From: Achatina immaculata
Lineage: Eukaryota > Mollusca > Gastropoda > Stylommatophora > Achatinidae
Direction: 5' to 3'
Assembly: GCA_009760885.1 (NCBI GenBank)
Contig: CM019713.1
Coordinates: forward strand, 29,940,927 to 30,004,926
Length of the DNA stretch: 64,000 nt
The stretch's first letter is position 1. Each line of letters opens with the position of its first letter. Below, one piece after another: positions 30,530 through 43,500 of the stretch. The translations under genes and the position numbers were made by a program. Below the pieces are notes generated by a model. That model worked only from the letters and a program-made list of their open reading frames with translations. It did not search any database and was not told where the DNA came from.

Positions 30530-31400
30530 TCAGTATTTGCAGTCAATCCTTTGCACGTCCCTTGCGGAACTTTGCCTTCCTAACAGCTCTCCCGTAGGCC
30601 TCTCTGTTATAAGCAAGATGCCCTGCTGCTGATGCGCCCATTTGCAGATTATCAACGATGTCTTGCAGACATCTTTGCCTTGGTCTTCCTCTCTTTCTTT
30701 TCCTCATTATCTACCCTTCCGAGACGTAATCCTATTTACTAGCAAACTTTCTTCAATATTAAGTTCTTGTAGTATGGATATATTTGTTCTTTTTGTGCGT
30801 ATGATATTTGAATGACTCATCTGTAGCATTTACATTCAAAGGCATTTATGTATTTCTCAGCTGTTTTGTTAAGTGTTCAGGTCTCACAGGTAAAAAATGC
30901 GTGCCCTTAAAAAAATCTTATTTTTGTAGTTTTGTCTGTTCCTCTCAATATCTTCTTTAGTTGTTTTACTTTTCGAAGAGCAATAGATGTCCTCCTTTTA
31001 ATTTCACTCACTGTATCTCCATTATTAGTTAGTAATGATGCAAGATATCCAAAACTCTCCACTTCTTTCAGTTTTTCCTCATTGATATATATTTCTGCTG
31101 CCTTATTTGTTTTGTCATTTGTCATCAGTTTAATTTTCTTCGCATTAAGATGCATGTTTTGCTCCTCGCTGTTCTTACGCACTGACATACTTAGTTTTTC
31201 CATTCCTTTTTGTGTTGTGGACAGTAATACTGTGTCATCAGCATATGTAATCTCTTTACTCAATATTGTGACTAAAGAAATTAGAGAGAATGGTTCGTTC
31301 CGCATCTTTTCGTTTGACATTTTAATGACATTCTTACTTTTCCGGATGTGAACGATTCGGCGATTGATGCCAATCCTAACAATGTCATCCATTCATAGTC
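30530..31400 (-). mobile_element. Non-LTR family C fragment
   Basis: Encodes EITYADDTVLLSTTQKGMEK and RKNSEEQNMHLNAKKIKLMT. At the 3' end (30535-30710) it matches the family C tail also seen at 16633-16858. It ends about 270 bp before the ADAM start codon. Confidence 0.9.
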
Positions 31401-31669
31401 AGACAACTAAAGTCGTCTGTGCTTCATATCATCATCAACAAGCCATGAAACTAGAAATGATATTAAGAACTTTAATGGGTTTAAAGTCGTAGTTTTTTTT
31501 TCTCTCTAGCGTAACCGAGTTAGCTTCCATATTTACCGCTGACCGGATGCGTCTTCCATAGTATTTTGTTTGACGGCGAGCAAAGTTAAAACATAGGAGG
31601 AACCGGAAAAGAATTAGTTAAAACTTCGTCGTACTTTTTAAAAACTGATCGAATGAAATAGTTCAAAAG
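31401..31669 (+). promoter_or_regulatory. Presumed ADAM promoter/5' UTR region
   Basis: The sequence between the family C fragment and the ADAM start codon has no recognised repeat. It holds an ETS-like GGAACCGGAAAAG near 31600 and no clear TATA box. The role is inferred from position only. Confidence 0.3.
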
Positions 31670-31742
31670 ATGACATCTTCTTTGGATTCTGTTTGCTGTT
31701 TCAGCATATTGATAGTTTCCGCTTGTTACATTAGCTGCATGG
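31670..31742 (+). CDS. ADAM exon 1: start codon and signal peptide
   Basis: Reads [20 protein letters not shown] and then ISCM, followed by G plus donor GTAGGT (phase 1). The hydrophobic core after a short polar N-terminus is a good secretion signal. The start was chosen because it heads this hydrophobic segment and the phase matches exon 2. Further upstream in this frame no convincing coding sequence was seen. Confidence 0.75.
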
Positions 31743-34514
31743 GTAGGTTCTCAGTTCATTAACCGATTTAGTGGTTTTCGTTTGTTTATGTTTACTGTTT
31801 ACATCTAAATCATTGAAAAAGTTATGTAACTGTTAGTTTAGATTGTAGATTTGTCGTTGTTATTTAAATGGTTACTCGTGGGCTTTTAAATGCCATATTA
31901 TTTGGTAGTGGTTGTACCAGAGGGATCGTTCTATTATCGGGGCAGGCAAACTTGAACCCATCCCACCTCATCATAACAGACTTGTGTTCTATTTTAGATA
32001 AGGTTAAAGGGTAGAACTCAATGAGGACTCAATTGTGATAGAGTCTATCAAAAAGTCTACTTCTTAGACAAACTTTGGGACTCCAAGAAAATTGGAGATA
32101 CAATGAAGTTCCAAGCCGTGCCAAGCACTGGAAAACTCAAGGAAAAAGAAAGAAGGGAGCAGAGAAAAAATATTTGAATGGGCATACCAGGTGGGGTGGA
32201 AAAGAAAAGGTTTTGAGTGACAATACCAACGACAGCTCAGAATGAAGAACCTATTGATATAAAACGTAATGAATGATTATTTGGTGACTTGGTTGTTCCA
32301 TATTTCACAAATACTGTAGAATAGATGGTCTGGGTAGGAAAGTAGGACTTGAAATTAACAAGGAAACAAGAAAAATAATGAAATTTCCCATTAATCAAGA
32401 AGGAAAAGTATACGTGGAAGGAACAGGTGTTGAAGAAGTACAGCAATTTGCATACCTCGGCAGCTACATAGACCGTGATGGTGACACCAGAAAAGATTCT
32501 AGAAGTAGAATTGCAAAAGCAGCATTGACCTTCAAGAATCTTGAGAATATATGGCACTCAAAAGTTATAAGCATAAAAACCAAGCTAAGATTATTCAGTT
32601 CAAATGTAATATCCAGCTTCATTTATGCGTGCGAAAGCTGGAAAACAATTAAAGAAACAGAAAAGAAATTAGACACTTTTGAAAACAAATGCCTGAGAAA
32701 AATACTCAATATAAAGTGGAACGATTTTCAAGAACAATGCAGAGATAAGGCAGATGAGTGAACAACAGCCTGCTTCATTGGTGATAAAAAAAAAAGGAGA
32801 TGGACACGTGTCGGTCACGTGATGAGAAGAAATAGTCAGAAAACAAGCTATCAGGTGGAACACAACAGGCCAAAGAAAAAGTGGCCGGATATGTGAAACT
32901 CTAAAGAGGACATTGTTAAGAGAAGCCAATTTAGTGGGCATAAAATCTCTTGATGAAGTTGAAAATTTGGTGAACTACTTTGCTGTGTGTGATGTTTAAA
33001 GGCACTGGAAGGATGTAAGAATAGATGGCATTGACAGTGTTGAATTAGACTACCTTATCATTCATGAAATTCTTTTTTTTTTTTCCTCAGGAAGCATTCA
33101 TAACAAAGTGAGTTACCATGAGCTTATCAGTGTTCATAAAACACAGACGAGATTACGCAGGAGTATAGACAGGAGCACTGGCGTGGAAAAACTGGCCAGG
33201 GACTTCATTTTTAAAACATTCAACAGGTTGGCTGCCTGTCAGTTTGTATCACAAATATAAATCCTTGAAAAATTTATCAGAGTGGTATTCAGATGTTTAT
33301 TTTTTTCATGCTTGGATTCTTGAATTAGTCACTATCACGTGATCAGCTTATGTCAGTGATTGCATTAACTGGCAGTTAAATTACCAAATAAAAAAATGAG
33401 AAAAATCGAATGTTTTGGAGGTTGGTGGTTACTATAACCAGTTTATATGATCAAAAACCTAGTTAAAAAGCAACCAGTAAAATCAGCTGGAGGATAACCA
33501 GGCCATTAGACTGATAATGCTCAGTTTGCATGGAGGAGAATCAGCCCGTTTTGATTTTGGTTCAGCTTTTGAGCATTTTGTACAGATTAAATCTCACCAC
33601 AGATAAGATTTTCCGCTGATATTTATGAAGTATGTCAAACTTTTACTCTAAAAAGAAGTGTAAAGTACCAAATGCTGTGTTGAGAAAACCGCTATTTCAG
33701 AAAGCAGTTCATGAAAGACAGTTATAATTGTACTGGTTTCAAAAAAATCCTAGCGTGGTCACTGGCTTATGTGAAGCATGACAGTATAATTTAATTTAGC
33801 ATTGTACTGAAATGTGAACTACTGTCTTTGATTAACAATCAGGAGTGAATATGAGACTGATAGAGAGTGAAAACATTATTGGATGGGAAAACTAAACCAG
33901 AGCAGAACTTTATATCCTCCTTCCCCATTCTGCTCTAGGACGCATGCTTCAGGTTGGCCAGCGACTGAATTGTTCCTTAAAGTGGAAGTAGCTGCTAAAA
34001 ATCTATGTGGATCTGCTTTAGGAATTACTAAACAGTTTGGGGGATGGAGCCAGTAGCGTAACTTGGTTTTGCAGGCTCCTGCAGGTGGACGCTAGCTTGA
34101 AGTCCTCGCTGTTCTCGTTAACATAAGAAAAGCCATGACAGTCTGTTAGTGTCTTGCCTAGTTTGTTAAACTGGTTTGCAGAAGCAGCGCGCGGTAAAGA
34201 GCCGATTGTTTGGACCTGTGACATCAGAACAAACACAAGAGTAAAGAGGTCGTTAACCACTCAAAATGTACATTTTGGTGGTCTTTGATCATGTTGTCAG
34301 TTGATATATAAAAGTATTACATATTCCCCCCAGTGTGTGTGCGTGCATGCGTGAGAGAGAGAGAGAGAGAGAGAGAGTGAGCGAGGTAAGTGACAGTGAG
34401 TGTGTGTTGTGTGATACACACACACTCTTGGTTTCTCTCTCTCCTCCCAAGTTTATGTGAGCATATGTGTGTGTGTTTGTGTTATATGTAATATATATTT
34501 TAACATATCTTACC

Positions 34515-34546
<32 letters not shown>

Positions 34547-37500
34547 TTATATACACATTCTAGTATATAATTTGTACATCTGAGATATATACATATCTCA
34601 TGAACACATTCTAGACTTATTAAGCTTTTATCAGATAATATACATGCACATAGAAATTAGATAACAGAGTGAGCAGTATGCTCTGTGGCTGGATGCATGC
34701 AAAAGTTTTAATACTGGCAGCACAGCCTTTCACATTTTCACACAGTACAATATGCTGTGGAGCACTTGTGTCAAAATATCCAGATGACATCATGGAGCAT
34801 AAACAGTGCCCCAGTGAAAGTCTTTTGTTCTTTGTTCCAGACTGTGTGGTTCTTTACAAAAGCTTCAAGAGCAAGTTCAGTTTTGCAAGGAACAATTCTG
34901 CAGATTTATATACTTTGATACGTGAAAGAAGAATTAAAAAAAAAAACAAAAAAACTAGCATGTTGAATCTTTTGAGAAACATCACAAATAATGTGTGAGA
35001 TATTATGGCCAAATTGAGCACATAATGATGATTTGATAAATATGTCCAGATGGTATCACATTGTTTGATTTAAAGATATTAATAATCTTTTGCAGGACTT
35101 TCAACTGTCACCTCTCTCCACGCACGGATTTCTTCTCAAGATCCTTTAAATTAAAAGTCTTTGGAAAAGATGGAGTGGGAAGAGAACATAGTTTTAAACA
35201 GGATCAGGTTTATACAGGAAAATGCAATGGTAATTTGGGCTTTGGTATTTATATATAAGAAAAATACAGTAGACTCTCAGTTAACTTGCGCGTATGGGCT
35301 TTCATTCATGGCAGATAAATGTAGTTTCAGGTTGCCTGAGATTTAGAAATAGTCCCAACTAATACTATACCCCACATCACACCATAAACTCTATACTGAC
35401 TGATATTGAAACACAGTAATTTAAAAGAAATTAAGACAAACTTAATATAACATTTTTATTATTAAAACTGTTTTGTGAATGCAGTGTGCAATTTTAGTTA
35501 AATGGCAGTCAATAAATTTTTCAACTTAATAAACTTCACAAACATAATTTTTTTTTAACTTCAGATAACTTAGAAACTTATTTTTTTTCATTTTGATTAA
35601 CTCATCCCGTGCCATAGTCGCTATAGTGATAGCTTCCGGTTACTGAATTGCGTGCCATAGTCGTTATAGTGACAGTTCATTTGTTTCAATAAAACAACCA
35701 GTGTAATATTTAGATTATACATATTTTGTCCGCGTTTCCGGTGACATTTTTCAAAATGGTGAAAGAGTCCTTAGTTACGAGCGATGCCGAGTGAGAAAAA
35801 GGAAGAGAAACATCGAAAATTTTCAATTTTTGATGATGTAGATAGGGGTATGGACATGGCCTGTGACTACCCCACTGCTCTTGAATGTATCCCAAGTAGA
35901 TCTAGACATATTAGACAACTGGAGAAGTAGTTAGGAGGTTATTTCAGACATTAATTTAGCGAGAATGCAACATAGAATCACAATACGAGATCGACAAGTA
36001 GATCTAGACATCTCAGATAGTAAGTAGTGCAGATCTAGACCTAGCCGATGGTGAGCTGGGCACACTCATTGTCTAAAAGCATCACATTACTTCTTTTTTC
36101 CTAAAAAACTCTGCATTTATGAAATTTTCATACATTTAGTTATACTTTGAAACATAATAAGTACACGGAAATACTGTTTTCCATTCCATTTTACAACTAT
36201 ACCCCCTAAGCATATCAAGACATGCGATTTTTGTGTGGCACAGACGGGAATGTCTGCTTTTTTTATCTGGGCCCGGGAAGAGTTAATGGGAAGTTTAAAA
36301 AATAATGAAACTTCCCATTAATCAAAATGAAAAAATACACGTAGAAGGGACAGATGTTGAAGAAGTCAATCATTTTGCATACCTTGGCAACTACATAGAC
36401 CAGGATGGTGACACCAGAAAGGAAGTTAGAATTAGAATTGCAAAAGCAGCATTGATCTTCAAGAATCTTGAGAACATATGGCATTCAAAAGTTATAAGCA
36501 TAAAAACCAAGTTAAGACTGTTCAGTTCAAATGTAATATCCACCCTCATTTATGCATGTGAAAGCTGGAAAACAACTAAATAAATAAACAATAAGAGAGG
36601 CCAAATTAACAGGCGTAAAATCCCTTGATGAAGTTGAAAGGCTTGTTGAAAACAGGAAAAATTGGTGAACTACCTTGCGAGCCCTATGTGACGTTTAACA
36701 GCACGTGAAGGATATAAGACATAAGATAAGAACTTAAAAAAAAACACATACATACTTAAGTAGGGGTACAGTAAGGGTAGAGAGTTTACTGGGTAGATCA
36801 GGATCTGATGATGATGTAGTTGGGATAGGATCAGGAGAAGTGCATGTGGATGGTTTTGAACATACATCAGTAGACGATGCTATAATGGCAAACTTGCATG
36901 CAGCTTTCTTGAAAATGAACAAATATCAGCTTATTTTGAGGCACGCCAAGTTTAAGCTTATATTTCCGTTAGAAATTGATTTTATTTTAATTTTTATTTG
37001 AAGTATTAGTTCTTCTATCTTTTGGTGGTTGCTTGAGTTCCAGTTAATGGAGAGTCTACTGTATTTGTGCTGCAGGCTTGGAGATATGTCTTAACATATT
37101 TACACTGCATATGAAGACACACACATATATAAGGGGTGATTGATAAGTTCTTGGCATAAGGTACAACGGATTATTTGTAGACAACTTTTTGGGGTATTTC
37201 TCAGCATAGTTCCCTTGCAAGTTTATGCACTTAGTCCAGCGATCCTGGAGCATACGGATTCCTTCTTTGTAAAAATCAACATCTTGTGCCAGTAGAAAGT
37301 GGTCTACAGCACGATTGATGTCATCATCTGAAGCAGATTTGTGGCCACTGAGCTCCTTTTTGAGTTTGGTAAACAGGTAATAGCCCGAAGGGGCCAAATC
37401 TGGGGAATAAGGAAGTTGTTCAAGAAGCTGGAAGCAGCATTCATGAATGGCAGCCATTACCACTGCCGACTTGTGAACTGGAGCATTGTCTTGGTGAAAG

Positions 37501-40500
37501 ATGACTCCTCTCATCAATTTCCCTTGACGCTTTACCTTCAGTTTGACCCGCAGTTGCTTCACAAGATTAGCATAATAGGCCCCGGTGACTGTTCTGCTCT
37601 TTTGAAAATAGTCTACCAATAGTACACCTTCTGAATCCCAAAAGATGGAAGCCATCACCTTGCCTGCAGACAGAACCACCCTTGCTTTCTTTGTAGGATC
37701 CATGATGTTTTCACTGGTTCGACTGTTCTTTGGTTTCTGGTTGAAAGTGATGAACCCAAGTCTCATCCATAGTCACATATTGCTGAAGAAACATATCAGG
37801 ATCTGCAGAAAAATGGCCAAGATTGTCTCTTGATATGTCGAGACGCTGTCGTTTGCAATCAACTCCAAGAAGTTCTGGGACTATCAAGCAGATACCTTTG
37901 TCATTCAAAGATCATTGTGAATAATGGCATGAACGCACTCCTGGGAAATGCCCAACTCGGTGGCAGTGTTCTGCTCAGTTAGTTGTTGATCCTCCATTAT
38001 CATGTCAAGGATTCTACCGGTGGTTTCATCGGTGATTACTGTTCTTGGTCTTCCAGAATGGGGATCATCTTCCAAACTCTCCCTTTCATGTTTGAATTGA
38101 ACTGCCCATTTCTTCACTGTGCTGTAAGAAAGGGCACTCTCCCCTAGAGTCTCTGCCATATCCTCATGGATCTCCTTTGATGATAAGCCCTTGATGCAGA
38201 GGTAGCAAATGACTGCTCGATGAGAAATTTTATCCATTTTTTCAATTTCTGCCACCCTTTACCATTTCAATAGCCTGTAAAAAAAAATTGGTTGCGGTTA
38301 ATTTCTTGAAACTTGGTGTTTAATCTTACATTAACCTGATCTACAAATGCACTTAATATCAACTGTGCGTTTCAAGTATGTGTACCTTATGCTGAGAACT
38401 TATCAATCACCCCTTGTACATATTTATGTGATAGTTGCAGATACAAGCTTTTAGAATGCAGGAGTAATGTGGTGGATAAGTGAAATGCTTTTTCATATTG
38501 CAGAGTTTGGTATGTTGACTGACTCCAGTGTGCTCTGATCAACCCAGCTGTAAAAAAAGTGTGTGGGACACTCACGTGTGGAAAACTGCCTCTGAAGATG
38601 GAGAGTATATGCCTGTAAGAAGAGCCACACAAGAGTGCACTATACACAAGGTTGTTGGAGAGAACAAGATATTCAGATGAAAATTAGTCAAAATTATATG
38701 GAGATCTGAAAATAAGTTTAAAATAGCTGAACACATTCATCATTATGTTCATTAATGAGAATCTACTTGGCATATAATCACAGGAGACTTTATTTCTTAT
38801 CTGAAGGTAGGTCATTGTAAGGAAATAAATGATCTCTCTCTCTCTCTCTCTGAACCTTAAGTGCCCAGGGCACATGGGGCTTCCGCAAGGGTTTTCCACA
38901 AATGCCTGTCTTTCGCCTTTTTTTCTGCTCTTGCCCAGGTGAGCCCTCTATTGCTCAACATCCTTTCTGTTGTTCTTCTCCATGTCTCTTTTGGTCTACC
39001 CTTACTTCTGCTCCCCTGTGGTGTCCATCTTAGTGCTATTTTTGGTAGTGAGTTGTCTGTCATTCGGAGCACATGTCCCAACCATCGCCAGCGTCTTTCC
39101 TCAATAATTGTTGTCAGTGGTTTCATCTGCATTTCTGCCAATAAAATGTTATTTCTTATGGTGTTTGGCCAAAATATTTTTTTAATTCTACGTAAACATT
39201 TAGTCTGGAAAGAATTCAACTTGTTTTCTATGGTTTTGGTGATTTTCCAGCACTCACTTCCATAGAGTAGTACACTTAGAACATTACTCTTAAATATCCT
39301 GATTTTCATATTTATGCTTAGTTTATTTGATTTCCATATATTCTGTAGCATTGCAAAAGCCTGGTTTGCTCTAGTAAGTCTGCTGTTGATGTCCTCTGTG
39401 CTGTCTCCATTTTCTACTACTCTGCTGCCAAGGTATACAAATTCGTTGACCTCCTCCACTAACTTGTTATCTACTCTGAGTACATTTCTGTTGTTCACAT
39501 TTTGCTTCATTAACTTTGTCTTTCCTACATTGATCTTTAGTCCTATGTTGTTTGCATTCTGGGTTAACTTGTTTATTTTATCTTGCATATCTTTGTGACT
39601 GCTTGATAATAAACAAATGTCGTCCGCAAAGTCAAGGTCCTCCAGCACTGCGTCAAGGGTCCATTGTAATCCTCTGCGTTTGTCTGATGTTGCCTCCTTC
39701 ATTAACCAGTCTACTGCCAAGATAAATAATGTTGGTGATAGTACACATCCCTGTTTCACTCCTGTTTGTACCCTAAAGCTGCTGGAGGTATGTTCTCCAC
39801 AGATAACTTTGCACTGAAAACCCTCGTATAGGGCTTTGATTACATTAACTATTTTATGGGGGAGGCCATGCCATCTTAGGATTTTCCACAGTGCATCTCT
39901 GTTGACACTGTCAAAGGCTTTCTCAAAATCTATGAATAATGCATATGTTGTGCTATGCCACTCATTTGCCTGTTCTAATATTTGTCTAAGTACAAATATA
40001 TGGTCTATGCATGATCTTCCTTTCCTAAATCCTGCCTGCTCTTTCCGAAGTTTTTCCTCAAGTGTTGGTACAATTCTGTTGATGATTATTCTGCAAAATA
40101 CTTTACTAGTGAGTGGCAGTAGGGTAATGCCTCTCCAGTTCCCGCAATCTCTGAGGTCACCCTTCTTTGGTAGTTTTACTATAAGACCAGTTTTCCACTC
40201 CTCTGGGGCTTTTTCTAAATCCCAAATTTGTTGTAATATCCGGCAAAGTTGTTTTGGTGTTTCTGTTTCTTCTGCTTTCAACATCTCAGCAGTCACTTCA
40301 TCTTCACCTGGTGCCCTGTCTGATTTTAGCATCTTTATCGCCTCTTTTACTTCATTTATTGTTATTGGTCCTGTATTGATGTTTAGTTCCGCTTTTGCTT
40401 CAGGTATATCTATTGCTTGTGCTGCTTGTGTTCTGTTTAGTAGGGTGTTAAAGTGTTCCCTCCATCTTTCAATTTTTTCTCTTTCTCCACTGACCAGTTG

Positions 40501-43500
40501 TCCATTTTGTGTTCTTACTGCACTTTCACATCTTGTATTGAAGTTACCTGTCATCTGCTTTGTGATTTTATATATGGTTTTCATGTCATTTGTATATGCT
40601 GCTTTCTCTGCTGTTTCTGCTAAGTTGTCATAATATTGACGTTTATCTTGACGGCATGATTCCTTCACTTCTTTGTCTTTTTGTGCATAATTACTTAAAA
40701 CTCGTTCTTTAAGCCGTTGTGATTTGGTGTTCAGTAATTTTTTTCTTGATTTCTTTTCTTTGCTCTATCTTTTCCCATGTGGTCTCACTTATCCATTCCT
40801 CTTTTCTCCTTTTCCGATATCCCAGCACCTCTTTTGCTGTTTCCTGTAGTGTTTTATTGAACTCTAATATGGACATTTCTGCTTCATCTTGTAGGACACT
40901 GAAGCGGTTCTTAAGTATTATTGAGAATTCATTTCTTGTTTGCTGGTCTATCAGTTTTCTTGTATCAAAATGTATCTTTCTGTGTTCTCCGATTCTGGCT
41001 TTCCTTAATTTTAGTTTTATTTTTGCTACCAGAAGGTTGTGATCACTTCCTATATCTGCTCCTTTCCTTGCTCGCACATCTTGTAGTGACCGTGACCTCC
41101 AAGTCACCTTATGGATGTTTTTGTGTTGGAAAATTGTCCCTCCGATGGTCATCATGTTTTCTTCACAGAAACTGCACAGTCTTTCTCCATTTTCATTTAT
41201 TTCTCCGATTCCTTCTCTTCCCATGATTCTTCTTCTATCTTCATTTCCTTCACCTACTTTTGCAGAAATAAATGATATACTGTTTATAATGCTCATCTTT
41301 GGAGATGGATGTCAGTGTGTTAGTTGATAGTGGCCTGTCTCCACATGTGGAAATATGTGGGTTCAGGATCCAGTGCCAGTATCCTCCACTTGACCTAATT
41401 ATGGTTCTCAACCTTCTTGTGGTTGTGGATCCCCTTTTATGGCTTTAGAAGAGCTTGTAGAATTCCTTTCTGGTGTGAGAGGAGCTGTGGACCTCTTATT
41501 AAAAAAAAATAAAGCAATAAATAGAACCCAAATGATGCTAAGAATTTTTTTAATTGAGCAAGTCCATTTGCTGATCTAAAAACCCTCTCATGAAACTCAA
41601 GAGGGTCTGTGGACCCAAGAACTCATCTGCTGCTATAGAACATGGTACCTGATTGGTAGCATCGGGAAAATAGCTAATAGCTTAAAAAAAACAAAGTATC
41701 TGAGCGGCAGTGTGATTAATGCACTAGTCTCTCATGGCAAAAGTTGGTAATTTGAATCTGGGCTTGAGACATTCCAGTTACCTAGCTATAGAAATGTGCA
41801 CCTGGCTTCTTCTTAAGCTGCAAAGATAAGGCGTCCAAGAGTGATGATGACTGTATTACCCTCAGCTGTGGTGACAAATCAAAGGTAAGGCATCCAAGAA
41901 TGATGATGACTATATTACCCTCAGCTGTGGTGACAAATCAAAGGTAAGGCATCCAAGAATGATGATGACTATATTGCCCTCAGCTGTGGTGACAAATCAA
42001 AGGTAAGGCATCCAAGAATGATGATGACTATATTACCCTCAGCTGTGGTGACAAATCAAAGGTAAGGCATCCAAGAATGATGATGACTATATTGCCCTCA
42101 GCTGTGCTGACAGATCAAAGGTAAGGCATCCAAGAATGATGATGACTGTATTACCCATCTGCTGTGCTGACAGATCAAAGAAAATATCTCTCCAACACTA
42201 TACCTCCGTGATACAACATGGTAACCTGCCTTTACTTTTGTAATTGCTGTATTGCAGATAATCCAACTTCAGAAATAAGAGGCGTGTTCAAGGACGGAAT
42301 CTTCTCAGGGTCATTAAATTATGAGGGTCATCTGTATGGTATTGAGGTAAGCATGCTTGATTTGGTTTTTTTTTTTTTAGCACCTAGAACTTTTCTGCAT
42401 TATCCTGGATTTATAAGATCACTGCTCGTGTTAGAGAGATGATGCAGTTATCACAGCTGTGGGAACAGGATTGGTAGTGAAGAAGTTCCTTAACGAGGTG
42501 GAGTCTTAAACATTTTGCACTGGGATTAACCCCTGGAGTTTAGAAAGAAAGCTAAATCATTTCCCATCCGGCTTGATGCTTCATCGTCTTGCTATGGTGC
42601 TGGCTACAGAGAACTCAAGTTTACAGTTAGAAAGACAATAATGGCAAAACTCAGTCATGTAAATGAAGTAAAAGAGTTAGTGCTTTGTTATGATTTTATC
42701 TTTAACTCTTTTGATACAAAACAGTGCTGGCAGAGTTGGTAGATATTGGACACCTATGCGAACCTGTTCTCAGAGATATATTTAGACAGTCTTAGTAGAA
42801 TGAAGAGTATCTTATTTCTAACCTAACCTAACCTAAACTATAGTTAGCTTCTTTTCAGTTTCTTCTTGCCAAATGTTATAATTTTAATACAACTGAAAAG
42901 GTCCACAGCATTCATCATTAACAACAGAAAAAAATCATTGTAGCAGAGAATAGAAATGAATTCAGGAGTGACAGTTAACTAAAACTCTCTCTCTCTCCCC
43001 CCTCTCCTCTCTCTCTATATTTGCCTCTTCAATGCCCAAGACACATGGGGCTGCTGGTAGCAAGAGATTTACACTTTTGTTAGTCCTCTGCTACCTTCTT
43101 GGTTGTCTCCCATGTTAGTCCTTTTTTTCAACCAGCATTTTCTGTACAGTATATCTCCTATGTCTCTTTGAGCTGTCCCATGTTTATTTTACCCTATGGA
43201 GTCTGCATCAAAGCTGTTTGTGGTAAGATTCTTCTGTCATTCTCACTGATGTGGTCAATCCAATGCCACCTCCTTCTTTCAGTCACTGTTGACAGTGTTA
43301 TCATGTCTGTCTTTCTTACAAGAGTCATTACTTATGGTTTTTTTTTTGGACAGAATTCTCCTTTGTTCTTACATAGATACTTAATGTGGAAGGTGTCAGG
43401 TGTACCTGCATTTGCAGTTGCTTTGTGTACATGTTTATTGAGGGTAGCATGCCGTTGAAGAGTGCTTTTTAGGTGATTGATTATGTTTCTGGGATTAGGA

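Larger units (their letters stand above)
38834..41264 (-). mobile_element. Non-LTR family A, long 5'-truncated copy with target duplication
   Basis: Bounded by the 12-bp duplication GAAATAAATGAT (38822-38833 and 41265-41276). The 3' end is a (GA)n tail rather than poly-A. The minus strand carries the second half of an APE-type endonuclease followed by a complete reverse transcriptase and C-terminal domain. Confidence 0.93.

Noticed and set aside
38861..40633. Plus-strand frames up to 265 codons
   Set aside because: Antisense of the family A reverse transcriptase.
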